Of a stretch of 64,000 nt of DNA, positions 19,250-27,320 are shown piece by piece. The DNA comes from Exiguobacterium sp. FSL W8-0210. GTDB lineage: Bacteria; Bacillota; Bacilli; Exiguobacteriales; Exiguobacteriaceae. The notes below the pieces were generated by a model. The model saw only the letters and a list, made by a program, of their open reading frames with translations. It was not told the origin of the DNA and ran no database searches. Location of the stretch: NCBI RefSeq assembly GCF_038006045.1, contig NZ_JBBOUK010000001.1, positions 971,001 to 1,035,000 of the forward strand, given 5' to 3'. Made by a program: the position numbers and the translations under genes. How positions within the stretch are numbered: position 1 is the stretch's first letter; each line of letters opens with the position of its first letter.

Positions 19250-19966
19250 TTAGTTGAAGTAATTGAGTGGATTGACACTGTTTGCAGCAGACGTTCCGCT
19301 GTAGACGTAAGGACCACGATGCATTTCAAAATGGAGATGCGCACCAAACGCGTTACCTGTTGCACCAATCGTACCGATTTTCGATCCTTTTGCAATCGTC
19401 TGTCCGACTGAGACGGAGCGACTATTCAAGTGTGCATACACCGTCGTATATTGGATGCCGTTGACGGTATGCGTCATCATGACGTAATTTCCGTATGCGC
19501 CGTAATAACGGGATGTGATGACTTTACCAGCGGCTGATGCATAGACAGGTGTACCTGTTGGAGCGCCGATATCGATACCGTTATGGAACGTATAACCGTA
19601 AACTCCACTTGCAGCACCATATCCTTGCGTGATTGGACCGCTTGCTGGACGCGAGAAGCCAGTCGTTGCTTTTGTTGAAGTCGTTGTGCTGTATTTTTTT
19701 ACGTATGTAGAAGAAACGTAGCGTGATGCGCCACCGTATGAAATTTTTGTCCATGAACCGGAAACACCAAGATAATTGAATGTCTGTCCTGTATTGACGC
19801 TACCGACGATTTTATAAGCTGTTGATGGACCTGTACGAACACGAAGTCCGTCTGCCATGACCTTTACTTTATATGTCGTTGCAGCTTCAACTTTCGAAGC
19901 ACTCGTTGTTGCAAAACCTGAAACTACCAAAGCTGCCATTGTCATTGTTGTAAGTAAACGTTTCAT
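19250..19966 (-). CDS. Secreted SH3b-M23 endopeptidase (LytM-type)
   Basis: Exported peptidoglycan endopeptidase or LytM-like factor, 238 aa. It has a Sec signal peptide (residues 1-28, cleavage near KVEA), a bacterial SH3 domain (about 30-90, YKVKVMADGLRVRTGPS), a Ser/Thr-rich linker, and an M23 zinc peptidase domain (about 105-235). The metal and catalytic motifs are complete: HNGIDIG supplies His and Asp, and AHLHFEMH supplies the HxH. The intact motif set argues for an active metallopeptidase. The transcript stands alone with its own terminator. Confidence 0.9.
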   Translation of the reverse strand: MKRLLTTMTMAALVVSGFATTSASKVEAATTYKVKVMADGLRVRTGPSTAYKIVGSVNTGQTFNYLGVSGSWTKISYGGASRYVSSTYVKKYSTTTSTKATTGFSRPASGPITQGYGAASGVYGYTFHNGIDIGAPTGTPVYASAAGKVITSRYYGAYGNYVMMTHTVNGIQYTTVYAHLNSRSVSVGQTIAKGSKIGTIGATGNAFGAHLHFEMHRGPYVYSGTSAANSVNPLNYFN

Positions 19967-20162
19967 TGAGTGTATTTCCTCCTTAAAAATCTGAAGCGCC
20001 AGAACTGATCATTACAAAATTGTAAGATTTTATGTATAATTATTTATTTTAAAGAATGATTTTTCGCCTGAGATGATTATAGCATCGTCAATAACACGAA
20101 AATATTTCAAATATGTTTCAAAATTACGCTTTGTTAACATATATTGTAATGGATTAATAAGT

Positions 20163-20195
20163 AAAAAAGAACTGACGAAGAGTCAGTTCTTTTTT
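20163..20195. terminator. Bidirectional intrinsic terminator
   Basis: AAAAAAGAACTGAC (20163-20176) pairs with GTCAGTTCTTTTTT (20182-20195) around a 5-base loop, with an A/T run on each side. It follows the lipid kinase gene on the minus strand. Confidence 0.85.
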
Positions 20196-20211
20196 CTATG
20201 AACCTATACTG

Positions 20212-21105
20212 TTATTCATTAGAAGATGGTGAAAACACAGTTAAATGTTGCGGGAGTACCTCGACAGTCACGGGAACATGACCTGCTGTATCCCCATCGG
20301 CATTAATCGGCAATTCTTCTTTCGAGCGAATTTCGACACGTGTCGTCGTGAAGTGTTCGATTTGATCTGCTTTTGATAATCCACCCGTGATGAGTTTGGG
20401 TAATGCTTGGAGCGCATCAAAGAATCCAAGCTTCGTAATGATGAAACCGTGCAACAACCCGTCATCGACTTTTGCGTCTTCTGCAAAGGATTCGAACCCG
20501 CCAACGGAATTCGTTAAGGCGATGATCAACAAGTGCGCTTCTCCATCGAATTGTTTCTCAGCAGAATTGATTTCAATCGGATAGGGGCTATGATCCTTGA
20601 AGGCTTTTAGACCTTCAATGAAATAAGCGACCGATCCGAGTGACGTCTTTTGTTCGACACTGACCTCCTCGACGGCTTCCGCAATCAGACCAACAGCGAT
20701 GACGTTCATGAAGTAATGGTCATCATATTTACCGATATCGAGCGGTCGGGCAGGGGAGTCAGCTAGAATCTGGATCGCCTCTTCCGGATCCGTCGGAATG
20801 TGTAATGCGCGCGATAAGTCATTTACCGTTCCGAGTGGGACGATTCCGAGCGTTGGGCGATGCGGTTGTTCGGCAATTCCGGTGATGACTTCATTGACCG
20901 TTCCGTCACCTCCCATGGCGATGACAGCGTCGTAATTAGACTGGGCAGCATGACGCGCAAATTCCGTCGCATCGTGTTCTTTTTCCGTGAACCGAACGTC
21001 GACGGTTTCAAAGCGAGTAGCAAGCGTTTCCTCAGCAAGCGTTGCGTGTTTTTTTCCGAGTTCTTTTCCAGAAGACGGGTTGATGATCAACATGGCTTGA
21101 GACAA
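20212..21105 (-). CDS. Diacylglycerol/lipid kinase (DagK/YegS family)
   Basis: Soluble kinase phosphorylating diacylglycerol or a related lipid, which recycles DAG released by lipoteichoic acid synthesis in Bacillota. The TTG start at 21105 is chosen because AAGGAGG stands 8 bases upstream; a longer frame exists but lacks a ribosome site. It has 297 aa. The N-terminal MLIINPSSGK and the nucleotide-binding AMGGDGTVNEVITGI motif define the DAGK catalytic domain, and GTVNDLSRALHIP follows. DgkB is the likely Bacillus equivalent; YegS-type substrates are the alternative. Confidence 0.88.
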   Translation of the reverse strand: MSQAMLIINPSSGKELGKKHATLAEETLATRFETVDVRFTEKEHDATEFARHAAQSNYDAVIAMGGDGTVNEVITGIAEQPHRPTLGIVPLGTVNDLSRALHIPTDPEEAIQILADSPARPLDIGKYDDHYFMNVIAVGLIAEAVEEVSVEQKTSLGSVAYFIEGLKAFKDHSPYPIEINSAEKQFDGEAHLLIIALTNSVGGFESFAEDAKVDDGLLHGFIITKLGFFDALQALPKLITGGLSKADQIEHFTTTRVEIRSKEELPINADGDTAGHVPVTVEVLPQHLTVFSPSSNE

Positions 21106-21185
21106 GATGAATTCCTCCTTCGGGGCAATCTGTTGACTTTTTCCCTGTCCGATGAAAACATAATCCAAATTCTTTTTTACAAATA

Positions 21186-21222
21186 AAAACACCGAGTAGG
21201 CGCATGGCTTACTCGGTGCTGA
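21186..21222 (-). terminator. Intrinsic terminator after the AGCS symporter gene
   Basis: CACCGAGTA pairs with TACTCGGTG around an 11-base loop. On the minus strand it is followed by TTTTTATTTG. It separates the symporter from the downstream lipid kinase gene. Confidence 0.85.
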
Positions 21223-21242
21223 AGTTCGAACTCAGAAGTGAT

Positions 21243-22706
21243 TTATTGTGATGGCGGCACTTCGCCAGCCGCAGGACGAGCTTCTTCTTCAACGTCCCAA
21301 CACTCCGTATTTTCGATCCCGAGTGCTTTTGCTGAGAAGACAGGATCGAGTCCCTGTTTCCGTTGTTCCTGATAATCTTTGATGACTTTGAGAGCGATGC
21401 CGCTCAAGAGGAGGATCGCTGTCATATTGATTAATGTCATGCCTGCCATGAAGAGATCGGCAAAACTCCATACCATACCGAGGCTGAGAACAGATCCGAT
21501 GAAGACGAAGCCCATTGTCGCAATCCGGAAACCGAAGACGGCTGCTGGACTTTGTTTGATGAACTCGATGTTCGTCTCACCGTAGTAGTAACTACCAACG
21601 ATCGAACTAAAAGCAAACAAGAAGACGCTGAGTGCGATGAATGGTGGGGCAATTGCACCAAATTCTTCGGAGAGCGCGTTTTGCAACATGCCGATTCCTT
21701 CGCCATTTCCAGCAGCATAACTATCACTGAGGAGAATAATCGTTGCTGTCGCTGTACAGACGATCAACGTATCAAGGAATACACCAAGTGTTTGTAAGAA
21801 ACCTTGTTTTGCTGGGTGAGAGACTTCAGCCGCTGCCGCAGCGTTCGGAGCAGACCCCATTCCGGCTTCGTTTGAGAACAATCCACGTTTGACACCGAGT
21901 GAAATCGCAGCACCGACCGATCCACCGAATGCTTGCTCGATTCCGAAAGCACTTTTAAAGATCATTGCGAACACACCAGGAAGTTCCGTCAGGTTCGTGA
22001 CGACGACATAAAGAGCAGCAAGCAAGTAAAGACCTGCCATGATAGGAACGATGATTGCAGAGAACTTCGCGACACGGTGGACACCACCAAAGATGACGAG
22101 ACCCGTCAAGACGACGAGTGCAGCACCGACGACAGCTGTGTTGATACCGAACGCATTGTCAAAGGCAGCGGCAATCGTGTTCGATTGAACGGAGTTGAAA
22201 ATAAGCCCGAATGTAACGGCAATCAAGATTGCAAAGACGATTCCGAGAGCCCGGTTCTTCAAGCCCTTTTCGATATAGTAGGCAGGACCACCACGGTACG
22301 CGTTCGATTTCGTATCGCGCACTTTATAAACTTGAGCCAGTGTACTTTCGATGAGAGCCGTCGCACCACCAAGAAGAGCGACCATCCACATCCAGAAGAC
22401 GGCACCCGGTCCGCCGAGTGTGACAGCAATTGTGACACCGGCAAGGTTACCCGTACCGATTCGAGTCGCAGCACCGATGAAGAATGACTGGAGGGAAGTG
22501 ATGCTTTCTCCTTTATCGTCTGTTGTTTGTTCACTTTTATCGAGCGTGACGCGGAACATCTCTTTTAAGTACGTGAATTGGATGAAGCCAGTTCGGATCG
22601 TGAAGTAGATCCCGCCGCCAATCAATACGGCGATCAATACATACGACCATAAAATATTGTTGGCGTAATCGACACTTCCTTGAATGACTTGCTGAATGGC
22701 GTTCAT
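21243..22706 (-). CDS. Alanine/glycine:cation symporter (AGCS, AlsT/GlyP family)
   Basis: Membrane protein of 487 aa with about 10-11 transmembrane helices that takes up alanine or glycine with Na+ or H+. Family signatures are GAATRIGTGNLAGVTIAVTLGG (near residue 58), GGPAYYIEKGLKNRALG (near 140) and GLFSNEAGMGSAPNAAAAA (near 285), the last being the AGCS hallmark. A GGAGG site stands just before the ATG. It is a single-gene transcript with promoter and terminator visible. Substrate choice cannot be settled by eye. Confidence 0.93.
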   Translation of the reverse strand: MNAIQQVIQGSVDYANNILWSYVLIAVLIGGGIYFTIRTGFIQFTYLKEMFRVTLDKSEQTTDDKGESITSLQSFFIGAATRIGTGNLAGVTIAVTLGGPGAVFWMWMVALLGGATALIESTLAQVYKVRDTKSNAYRGGPAYYIEKGLKNRALGIVFAILIAVTFGLIFNSVQSNTIAAAFDNAFGINTAVVGAALVVLTGLVIFGGVHRVAKFSAIIVPIMAGLYLLAALYVVVTNLTELPGVFAMIFKSAFGIEQAFGGSVGAAISLGVKRGLFSNEAGMGSAPNAAAAAEVSHPAKQGFLQTLGVFLDTLIVCTATATIILLSDSYAAGNGEGIGMLQNALSEEFGAIAPPFIALSVFLFAFSSIVGSYYYGETNIEFIKQSPAAVFGFRIATMGFVFIGSVLSLGMVWSFADLFMAGMTLINMTAILLLSGIALKVIKDYQEQRKQGLDPVFSAKALGIENTECWDVEEEARPAAGEVPPSQ

Positions 22707-22749
22707 GATGGTGTATTCCTCCCAAAGAATAATAAAAGCTATACGCTAA

Positions 22750-22777
22750 ATTATACGAATTTTCAGACAATAAGCAA
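22750..22777 (-). promoter_or_regulatory. Candidate sigma-A promoter of the AGCS symporter gene
   Basis: On the minus strand TTGCTT (22777-22772) and a perfect TATAAT (22755-22750) are 16 bases apart, about 45 bases upstream of the ATG. Confidence 0.65.
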
Positions 22778-22852
22778 CAACAAAATAAAATAAAATTTTA
22801 AAACTTAATAAAGTTAGCTAAATGTTAGGAGTTAAAAACATTGTAGGTGAAC

Positions 22853-22892
22853 GAAAAAACTGCCACTCTCGGTATCGAGAGTGACAGGCAAG
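22853..22892 (-). terminator. Intrinsic terminator after the ABC-F gene
   Basis: CACTCTCG-gtat-CGAGAGTG with flanking partial pairing forms a hairpin. The minus-strand RNA ends in TTTTTTCG. It lies just after the ABC-F stop codon at 22903. Confidence 0.85.
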
Positions 22893-22902
22893 TAAAGCTA
22901 AA

Positions 22903-24708
22903 TCATCCATGCTGTAGCAATTGTTCGTATAGGTCATCGAGTTGCTGTTGGATGCTTTTAGAAACGGTATCGGTCGGTTTTTCACGTTTTGCTAATTTCT
23001 GTTCAAGCCGCTCGATCTGCACTTCTAACTCATGTTGTGACAAGCGTTTTGGTTTTTGAGGAGTTACGTGGAGTGAGGAAGACGTAGCGAACTCAGCACG
23101 CTTCTGTTGAGCATACGTATACGTACCATGATAACGCGTCAGACCATTTTCGAGCCACAGGATCTGCGGAAATAGCCGATTCAAGAAATAGCGGTCGTGT
23201 GAGACGGCAATCAATGTTCCAGAAAAATTCTCGAGTGCTTCTTCCAACGTCTCTCTTGATTCAATATCGAGATGATTCGTCGGCTCGTCGAGAATTAATA
23301 CATTGACCGACGAATGAACGAGGACGGCGAGTTGCAATCGCACACGTTCGCCTCCGCTCAGTGACAAAATGGACCGAAAGACAGTTGGTCCAAAGAACAG
23401 GAACCGGGCTAGGATATGGCGGGCTTCCGCTTCTGGAACGGCAATCCGGTCTCTAAACCAGTCGATTAACCGCGCGTCCTCCTCGAAATGGGCATGCTGG
23501 GACAGGTAACCGATCCGATTCGATGGTCCACGCGTGAGTGTGCCTGCCTCTGGTGATAATTCGTCAAGCAGCAGTGAGAGCAACGTCGATTTCCCGCTCC
23601 CATTCGTTCCGACGATCGCGATCCGATCCTGTGCCATGATCTCGAACGAGACGTCATCAAAAATGTGACGGGTTCCATAAGCAAACGAGAGTTCTTCAGC
23701 GCGAAAGACGACTTGGCTCGAGTGATCAGTGGAAGAGAAGGAGACATCAGCGGTTTTGGCTTCGAGTTGTGGTCGTTTAATCCGTTCGATCCGCTCGAGT
23801 GCCCGTTCCATCGATTTTGCTTTACGGAATAATTTCTCACTCGGTGGAGACGCTTCGTTTGCCCATTGCCGGAGTCGACGAATCGCTTCCTTCATTTTCT
23901 TTATTTTTTTCTGTTGCTCTTGGTAGGCGTGGAACTGTTCCATCAAGCGACGTTCTCGTTCGACGACGAACGCGCTGTAATTCCCTATATAGGTTGTCAG
24001 TTCACCGTCCTCGAGTTCAACGATCGAGGTGACGACGGCGTCTAAGAAGACCCGGTCGTGAGAGACGAGCAGGATGGTTCCTGTGTAGTCCCGTAAGAAC
24101 TGCTCCAGCCATTCCACGGCAGCTAAATCGAGATGGTTCGTCGGTTCGTCAAGAATGAGCAGATTTGGCTCCATGAGTAACATGCGACCGAGACAAATCT
24201 TCGTCTGTTCACCACCGCTCAACTGGTGGAAAGGACGAGTGAGTAACGGACGAAGGTGTAACCCGTTCACCATGCGCTCGATCTTCGAGTCGAGTAGATA
24301 GCCATCCTTTTGTTCGAACGCATTCGTCGCTTCCGCATATCGCGCGAGTAACGCATCAAGATTCTCTGGTGCTGTCGCCATCATTTGCTCCAACTGTTGC
24401 ATCCGAGAACGGATCACGAGAGTCTCTGCAAACGCTGTCCAAAGGACGTCGAGTCCGGTCAGCGTCTCACTATATACAGGAAGTTGTTCCAAATAGCCGA
24501 TCGTCAAACCGCTCTTTTGATAGATGACACCACCGTCCGGTTGCTCAAGGCGAGCAAGCAAGCGGAGTAATGTCGTCTTACCACTCCCGTTTCGTCCAAT
24601 CAGACCGACACGGTCGTGTTCGTTTAAGAAGAGGGAAACATCCGCTAAGATCGTCTCGCCTCCGAATTGTTTTGTCAGGTGTTGAATGTCGCAAATCATC
24701 ATATTCAA
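22903..24708 (-). CDS. ABC-F family ATPase (ribosomal translation/antibiotic-protection type)
   Basis: Cytosolic protein with two ABC domains and no membrane segments, 601 aa. NBD1 has Walker A GRNGSGKTT, signature LSGGEQTK and Walker B LLILDEPTNHLD. NBD2 has GTNGSGKST, LSGGERVR and VLILDEPTNHLD. A basic coiled linker between them (about residues 245-325: EQQKKIKKMKEAIRRLRQW to FRKAKSMERALERIERIKR) is the P-site tRNA-interaction region of ABC-F proteins. The C-terminus is a short coiled coil. ABC-F members either assist translation or displace ribosome-targeting antibiotics; the attenuator-like leader upstream favours antibiotic protection. The drug class cannot be read from sequence. Confidence 0.9.
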   Translation of the reverse strand: MNMMICDIQHLTKQFGGETILADVSLFLNEHDRVGLIGRNGSGKTTLLRLLARLEQPDGGVIYQKSGLTIGYLEQLPVYSETLTGLDVLWTAFAETLVIRSRMQQLEQMMATAPENLDALLARYAEATNAFEQKDGYLLDSKIERMVNGLHLRPLLTRPFHQLSGGEQTKICLGRMLLMEPNLLILDEPTNHLDLAAVEWLEQFLRDYTGTILLVSHDRVFLDAVVTSIVELEDGELTTYIGNYSAFVVERERRLMEQFHAYQEQQKKIKKMKEAIRRLRQWANEASPPSEKLFRKAKSMERALERIERIKRPQLEAKTADVSFSSTDHSSQVVFRAEELSFAYGTRHIFDDVSFEIMAQDRIAIVGTNGSGKSTLLSLLLDELSPEAGTLTRGPSNRIGYLSQHAHFEEDARLIDWFRDRIAVPEAEARHILARFLFFGPTVFRSILSLSGGERVRLQLAVLVHSSVNVLILDEPTNHLDIESRETLEEALENFSGTLIAVSHDRYFLNRLFPQILWLENGLTRYHGTYTYAQQKRAEFATSSSLHVTPQKPKRLSQHELEVQIERLEQKLAKREKPTDTVSKSIQQQLDDLYEQLLQHG

Positions 24709-24718
24709 TTGATCCTTT

Positions 24719-24777
24719 CGCGCGCATCAAAAAAGGAGAGCGCAAATAGCACTCTCCCTAACGTGTGAAAGATGCGC
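24719..24777 (-). terminator. Leader terminator (attenuator) of the ABC-F gene
   Basis: On the minus strand GGAGAGTGC-tattt-GCGCTCTCC is followed by TTTTTTG, a strong terminator at 24757-24729, upstream of the ABC-F start and after a short leader ORF. A second possible pairing, GCGCATC (24777-24771) with GATGCGC (24728-24722), encloses the terminator and could form part of an alternative fold. Its place between leader ORF and gene is that of an attenuator. Confidence 0.85.
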
Positions 24778-24828
24778 TTTGCAGTATTTTTCATTCATGA
24801 AGTTCTTAAAAAAGGACAGACGGGTGCC

Positions 24829-24909
24829 TTAGAACGCCATTTCATGAAAAATCGCGCGCAACAGATACAATTGTTCCATCAACCAGTGTTTGCACGCGGC
24901 AAAGTCCAT
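24829..24909 (-). CDS. 26-aa leader peptide upstream of the ABC-F gene
   Basis: A short ORF begins with ATG at 24909, preceded by AAAGGTGGTG as a strong ribosome site, and ends with TAA at 24829. The peptide starts MDFAACKHWLMEQLYLL and ends RAIFHEMAF. About 70 bases separate its stop from the leader terminator. The order ribosome site, leader ORF, terminator, ABC-F gene is the known design of ribosome-stalling attenuators such as those of Bacillus vmlR and other ABC-F and erm genes. Stalling itself is inferred. Confidence 0.7.
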   Translation of the reverse strand: MDFAACKHWLMEQLYLLRAIFHEMAF

Positions 24910-24978
24910 CTTTTCACACCACCTTTCGTTTCAGATACATCTAGTTTACTATTTTTTTGTCAGTTAAGGAAGTCTGAA

Positions 24979-25860
24979 TTATTTGAACACACCCGCGATT
25001 GAACTGAAGAAGTCACTGAGTCCATCAAATAATTTAGCGAAAAATCCTTTCGTTTCTTCTGAAGTTGCGAACGCGTGGATGTCTTGTCCCGCATTTTTCA
25101 ATCCACTCTCGATTTGTCCCCAGTTGATGTTCGCTTGCTCCATTTGATTGAATAGATTCGTCAACCGGTCCATTTGTGCGTCAGACAACTGGATATTGTT
25201 GTTTTGAATGACTTGGACGATCAGGTTTTCGATCTCGACTTTGGTTTCCGGTTTTTGATTGGCGATCTCAGCCTTGATCTCATTCATTAAGTCAGCGACT
25301 TTATCCGTGCCGACCGTTTTTCCGACGTCTGATGTGACCGATAATTCTTGCTGTGCTAAATCCTTGCGTTCGTCACTTAACTTAATTCCCGTCTCAGCGG
25401 AAGTTTGATCGTACGCTTTCATGATTCCTGTCAGTGCCGATGTCCCGGTCACCTTGTAGGGAGAAGTGATCGTGATGTCGGCATCTTTGACACCCGCTGT
25501 GACGAGAGCGTTGAGATACATATCCTTCGTCACCCATGTGATGTTCTCCGTCGAGACGGAAAGTCCATCTCCTTTTTCCGTCAGTTCAATCTTAGCCGAA
25601 GAATACATGTTGCCACCTTTTTGCGACTGTGGAATGTTTTTCCCGAGATATTTTTCTTCGTCAGCAGAGGTTGCGATGATCGGCGTGATGCCTTCCGGTG
25701 CATTGAGACGGGAAAGCACCCATGCTTTATCCTTTGCGCCGAGTGACTCCCCGAGTGTGACGATCGTCTTATCGACGACTTGTTCGGCGGATGCGGCTGT
25801 TGGGAGTAATAAAGCAGAAGCGATAACGGCTGACGCCATGATTTTTGTTGGTGTATGCAT
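24979..25860 (-). CDS. DUF1002 exported protein (YpuA-like)
   Basis: Secreted or surface protein of unknown function, 293 aa. The start MHTPTKIM at 25860 is chosen for its GGAGG site 8 bases upstream; the open frame further upstream lacks one. A Sec signal peptide covers residues 1-27 (cleavage near ASAEQ). The body matches DUF1002 as in Bacillus YpuA: VVTLGESLG-like start, TVGTDKVADLMNEIK, and a C-terminal segment WGQIESGLKNAGQDIHAF. No catalytic motif is visible. It is divergent from tenA. Confidence 0.85.
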   Translation of the reverse strand: MHTPTKIMASAVIASALLLPTAASAEQVVDKTIVTLGESLGAKDKAWVLSRLNAPEGITPIIATSADEEKYLGKNIPQSQKGGNMYSSAKIELTEKGDGLSVSTENITWVTKDMYLNALVTAGVKDADITITSPYKVTGTSALTGIMKAYDQTSAETGIKLSDERKDLAQQELSVTSDVGKTVGTDKVADLMNEIKAEIANQKPETKVEIENLIVQVIQNNNIQLSDAQMDRLTNLFNQMEQANINWGQIESGLKNAGQDIHAFATSEETKGFFAKLFDGLSDFFSSIAGVFK

Positions 25861-26011
25861 AATGAAATCCTCCAATTTGTAAGTAACAGAATAAATTATA
25901 GTATCAGGTACTAAAGTTAGTGTACGAGAACGAAAGAAGTTCGGAATCGGTCTGTAGATGGAGACGGCATCCGTCTTCTGACACTCCATAGTATAGCGAA
26001 AAGAGGACAAC

Positions 26012-26039
26012 TTGACTTCCATTTTCAGCATGCTATAGT
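26012..26039 (+). promoter_or_regulatory. Sigma-A promoter of tenA
   Basis: TTGACT (26012-26017) and TATAGT (26034-26039) are 16 bases apart. The predicted start, near 26046, lies just before the TPP riboswitch. Confidence 0.75.
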
Positions 26040-26055
26040 GGATGGGAATCGAATA

Positions 26056-26150
26056 ATGACCACTAGGGGAGTCGGTAGGCTGACTGAGACGAACGAAGAC
26101 GTTCGGACCCTTTGAACCTGATTAAGTTCGTACTTACGGAGGGAAGTGGC
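26056..26150 (+). promoter_or_regulatory. TPP riboswitch (THI box)
   Basis: The closing stem pairs CCACT (26060-26064) with AGTGG (26145-26149). Conserved elements are present in order: AGGGGAGTC, CTGAGACGAA, ACCCTTTGAACCTGATTAAG and ACTTACGGAGGGAAGTGG. These are the pyrimidine and pyrophosphate sensor arms of the TPP aptamer. A terminator follows before tenA, so thiamine pyrophosphate should switch the gene off. Confidence 0.95.
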
Positions 26151-26159
26151 GTCAAGTCT

Positions 26160-26210
26160 TGTTCTTCTTGCGCCATGCCCGTGTGTTTCGGGGTGGTGTT
26201 TTTTCGTTTC
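26160..26210 (+). terminator. Expression-platform terminator of the TPP riboswitch
   Basis: A hairpin with one bulge pairs CGCCAT-CCC with GGG-GTGGTG and is followed by TTTTTT at about 26201-26206, upstream of the tenA ribosome site (AGGAGG, 26221). Confidence 0.7.
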
Positions 26211-26234
26211 ATACCAAACGAGGAGGATGAGATC

Positions 26235-26930
26235 ATGACATTCACACAAGAAATCAAACAAGCGGCACAAGCGTATTGGAACAGTAGTTTTACGCACCCA
26301 TTCGTTCAAGGAATCGGAGAGGGGACGTTACCACTCTCGAAATTTCGGCATTACGTCATGCAGGATGCCTATTACTTAAAACACTTTGCGAAGATTCAAG
26401 CGAAGGCAGCGTCAAAAGCGGACGACTTCGCGACGATCGCGACACTTGCCGAACATGCTACTTCGACTTACGAGGCAGAACTGAGCTTACATCAATCATT
26501 TTTTAAGCCGCTCGGTATTACGGCAGCAGACCTTGAAGCATTTGAACCGGCACCGACAGCATATGCGTACGTCTCGCACATGCATCATGCGAGTGAAGGA
26601 ACGCTTGGTGAGACGATTGCTGCCATCTTGCCATGTTACTGGTTGTATTATGAAGTCGGGCAACAATTACTGACGTGTACACCGGAAGAAAAAATCTATC
26701 AGCAATGGATCGACACGTATAGCTCGGAATGGTTCGAAAAGGTCGTCTTTGAACAGATTGCACGGCTTGATGCGCTGGCGGAGCAAGCGAGCCCAGCGGA
26801 ACGCGAGCGAATGAAACGTCATTTCGTGACAAGTTGTTACTATGAGTTACTCTTCTGGCACATGGGGTGGACGGAAGAGACGTTTGCGTCAGTTTACGAA
26901 ACGATTCCGGCACGAGAGGTATCTTCTTGA
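26235..26930 (+). CDS. tenA: Aminopyrimidine aminohydrolase / thiaminase II
   Basis: TenA hydrolyses aminomethylpyrimidines from degraded thiamine so the pyrimidine can be reused. It has 231 aa. The ATG at 26235 follows AGGAGGATGAG; the frame is open upstream but overlaps the riboswitch. Family motifs include the N-terminal FTHPFVQGIGEGTLP, then YVMQDAYYLKHF, a catalytic Cys in ILPCYWLYYEVG, and the C-terminal YYELLFWHMGW. It stands alone under a TPP riboswitch, which fits a salvage role; other thi genes are not in the window. Confidence 0.93.
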   Translation: MTFTQEIKQAAQAYWNSSFTHPFVQGIGEGTLPLSKFRHYVMQDAYYLKHFAKIQAKAASKADDFATIATLAEHATSTYEAELSLHQSFFKPLGITAADLEAFEPAPTAYAYVSHMHHASEGTLGETIAAILPCYWLYYEVGQQLLTCTPEEKIYQQWIDTYSSEWFEKVVFEQIARLDALAEQASPAERERMKRHFVTSCYYELLFWHMGWTEETFASVYETIPAREVSS

Positions 26931-26932
26931 AT

Positions 26933-26966
26933 CACTAAATGGTAGAATTAGGAATACCATTTAGTG
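26933..26966. repeat. 12-bp perfect inverted repeat between tenA and a small membrane gene
   Basis: CACTAAATGGTA (26933-26944) and TACCATTTAGTG (26955-26966) are exact complements with a 10-base spacer. No T run follows, so it is not a standard terminator. It could be an RNA hairpin ending tenA or an operator for the next gene. Confidence 0.75.
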
Positions 26967-26981
26967 AGAGTTGGGATTGGA

Positions 26982-27290
26982 ATGGAAATCATCGTGATCG
27001 CACTTGTGATTCTCGCGGCATATGTCGTGCAACAGGTGCTCGGAAAAGTAAAAGTGAGATTTGTTGGGTACATCATTCCCATCTTGATGGCGGTGTACGG
27101 AACATATGCTACGATTCAGAATTTTCAGGGGTTGCTTCAGTTCGGTTTTACAACGGGGAGTTCCATCGCGACTATCCTAGTCGTCATCCTCTATGTTTCG
27201 TTGACTTATTCACTTCATCGTGTCTACAAGCGTTCGAAAGAAGAAGCCGAATATCCGTATCAATCGTTAAAAGACCGAGGCATCCTTTAA
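26982..27290 (+). CDS. Small integral membrane protein, function unknown
   Basis: Predicted 102-aa membrane protein with three or four hydrophobic helices (IIVIALVILAAYVVQ, FVGYIIPILMAVYGTY, ATILVVILYVSLTYSL) and a charged C-terminal tail ending YPYQSLKDRGIL. I chose the ATG at 26982; a GTG at 26964 in the same frame is possible, but neither has a strong ribosome site. The codons are consistent with a real gene, and a terminator overlaps the stop. I do not recognise the family; the layout resembles CcdC-like proteins, but that is a weak impression. Confidence 0.7.
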   Translation: MEIIVIALVILAAYVVQQVLGKVKVRFVGYIIPILMAVYGTYATIQNFQGLLQFGFTTGSSIATILVVILYVSLTYSLHRVYKRSKEEAEYPYQSLKDRGIL

Positions 27291-27308
27291 GGAGCTTCGG
27301 TCTTTTGG
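27269..27308 (+). terminator. Intrinsic terminator overlapping the small membrane gene stop
   Basis: AAGACCGA pairs with TTCGGTCTT, one base mismatched, followed by TTTTGG. It also lies at the convergent end of the GH3 gene. Confidence 0.75.
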
Positions 27309-27320
27309 TGTATCACGTCA

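Noticed and set aside
21933-22487. 184-codon frame opposite the AGCS symporter gene
   Set aside because: It mirrors the symporter codons, has highly charged low-quality composition and no ribosome site; the sense gene has clear family motifs.
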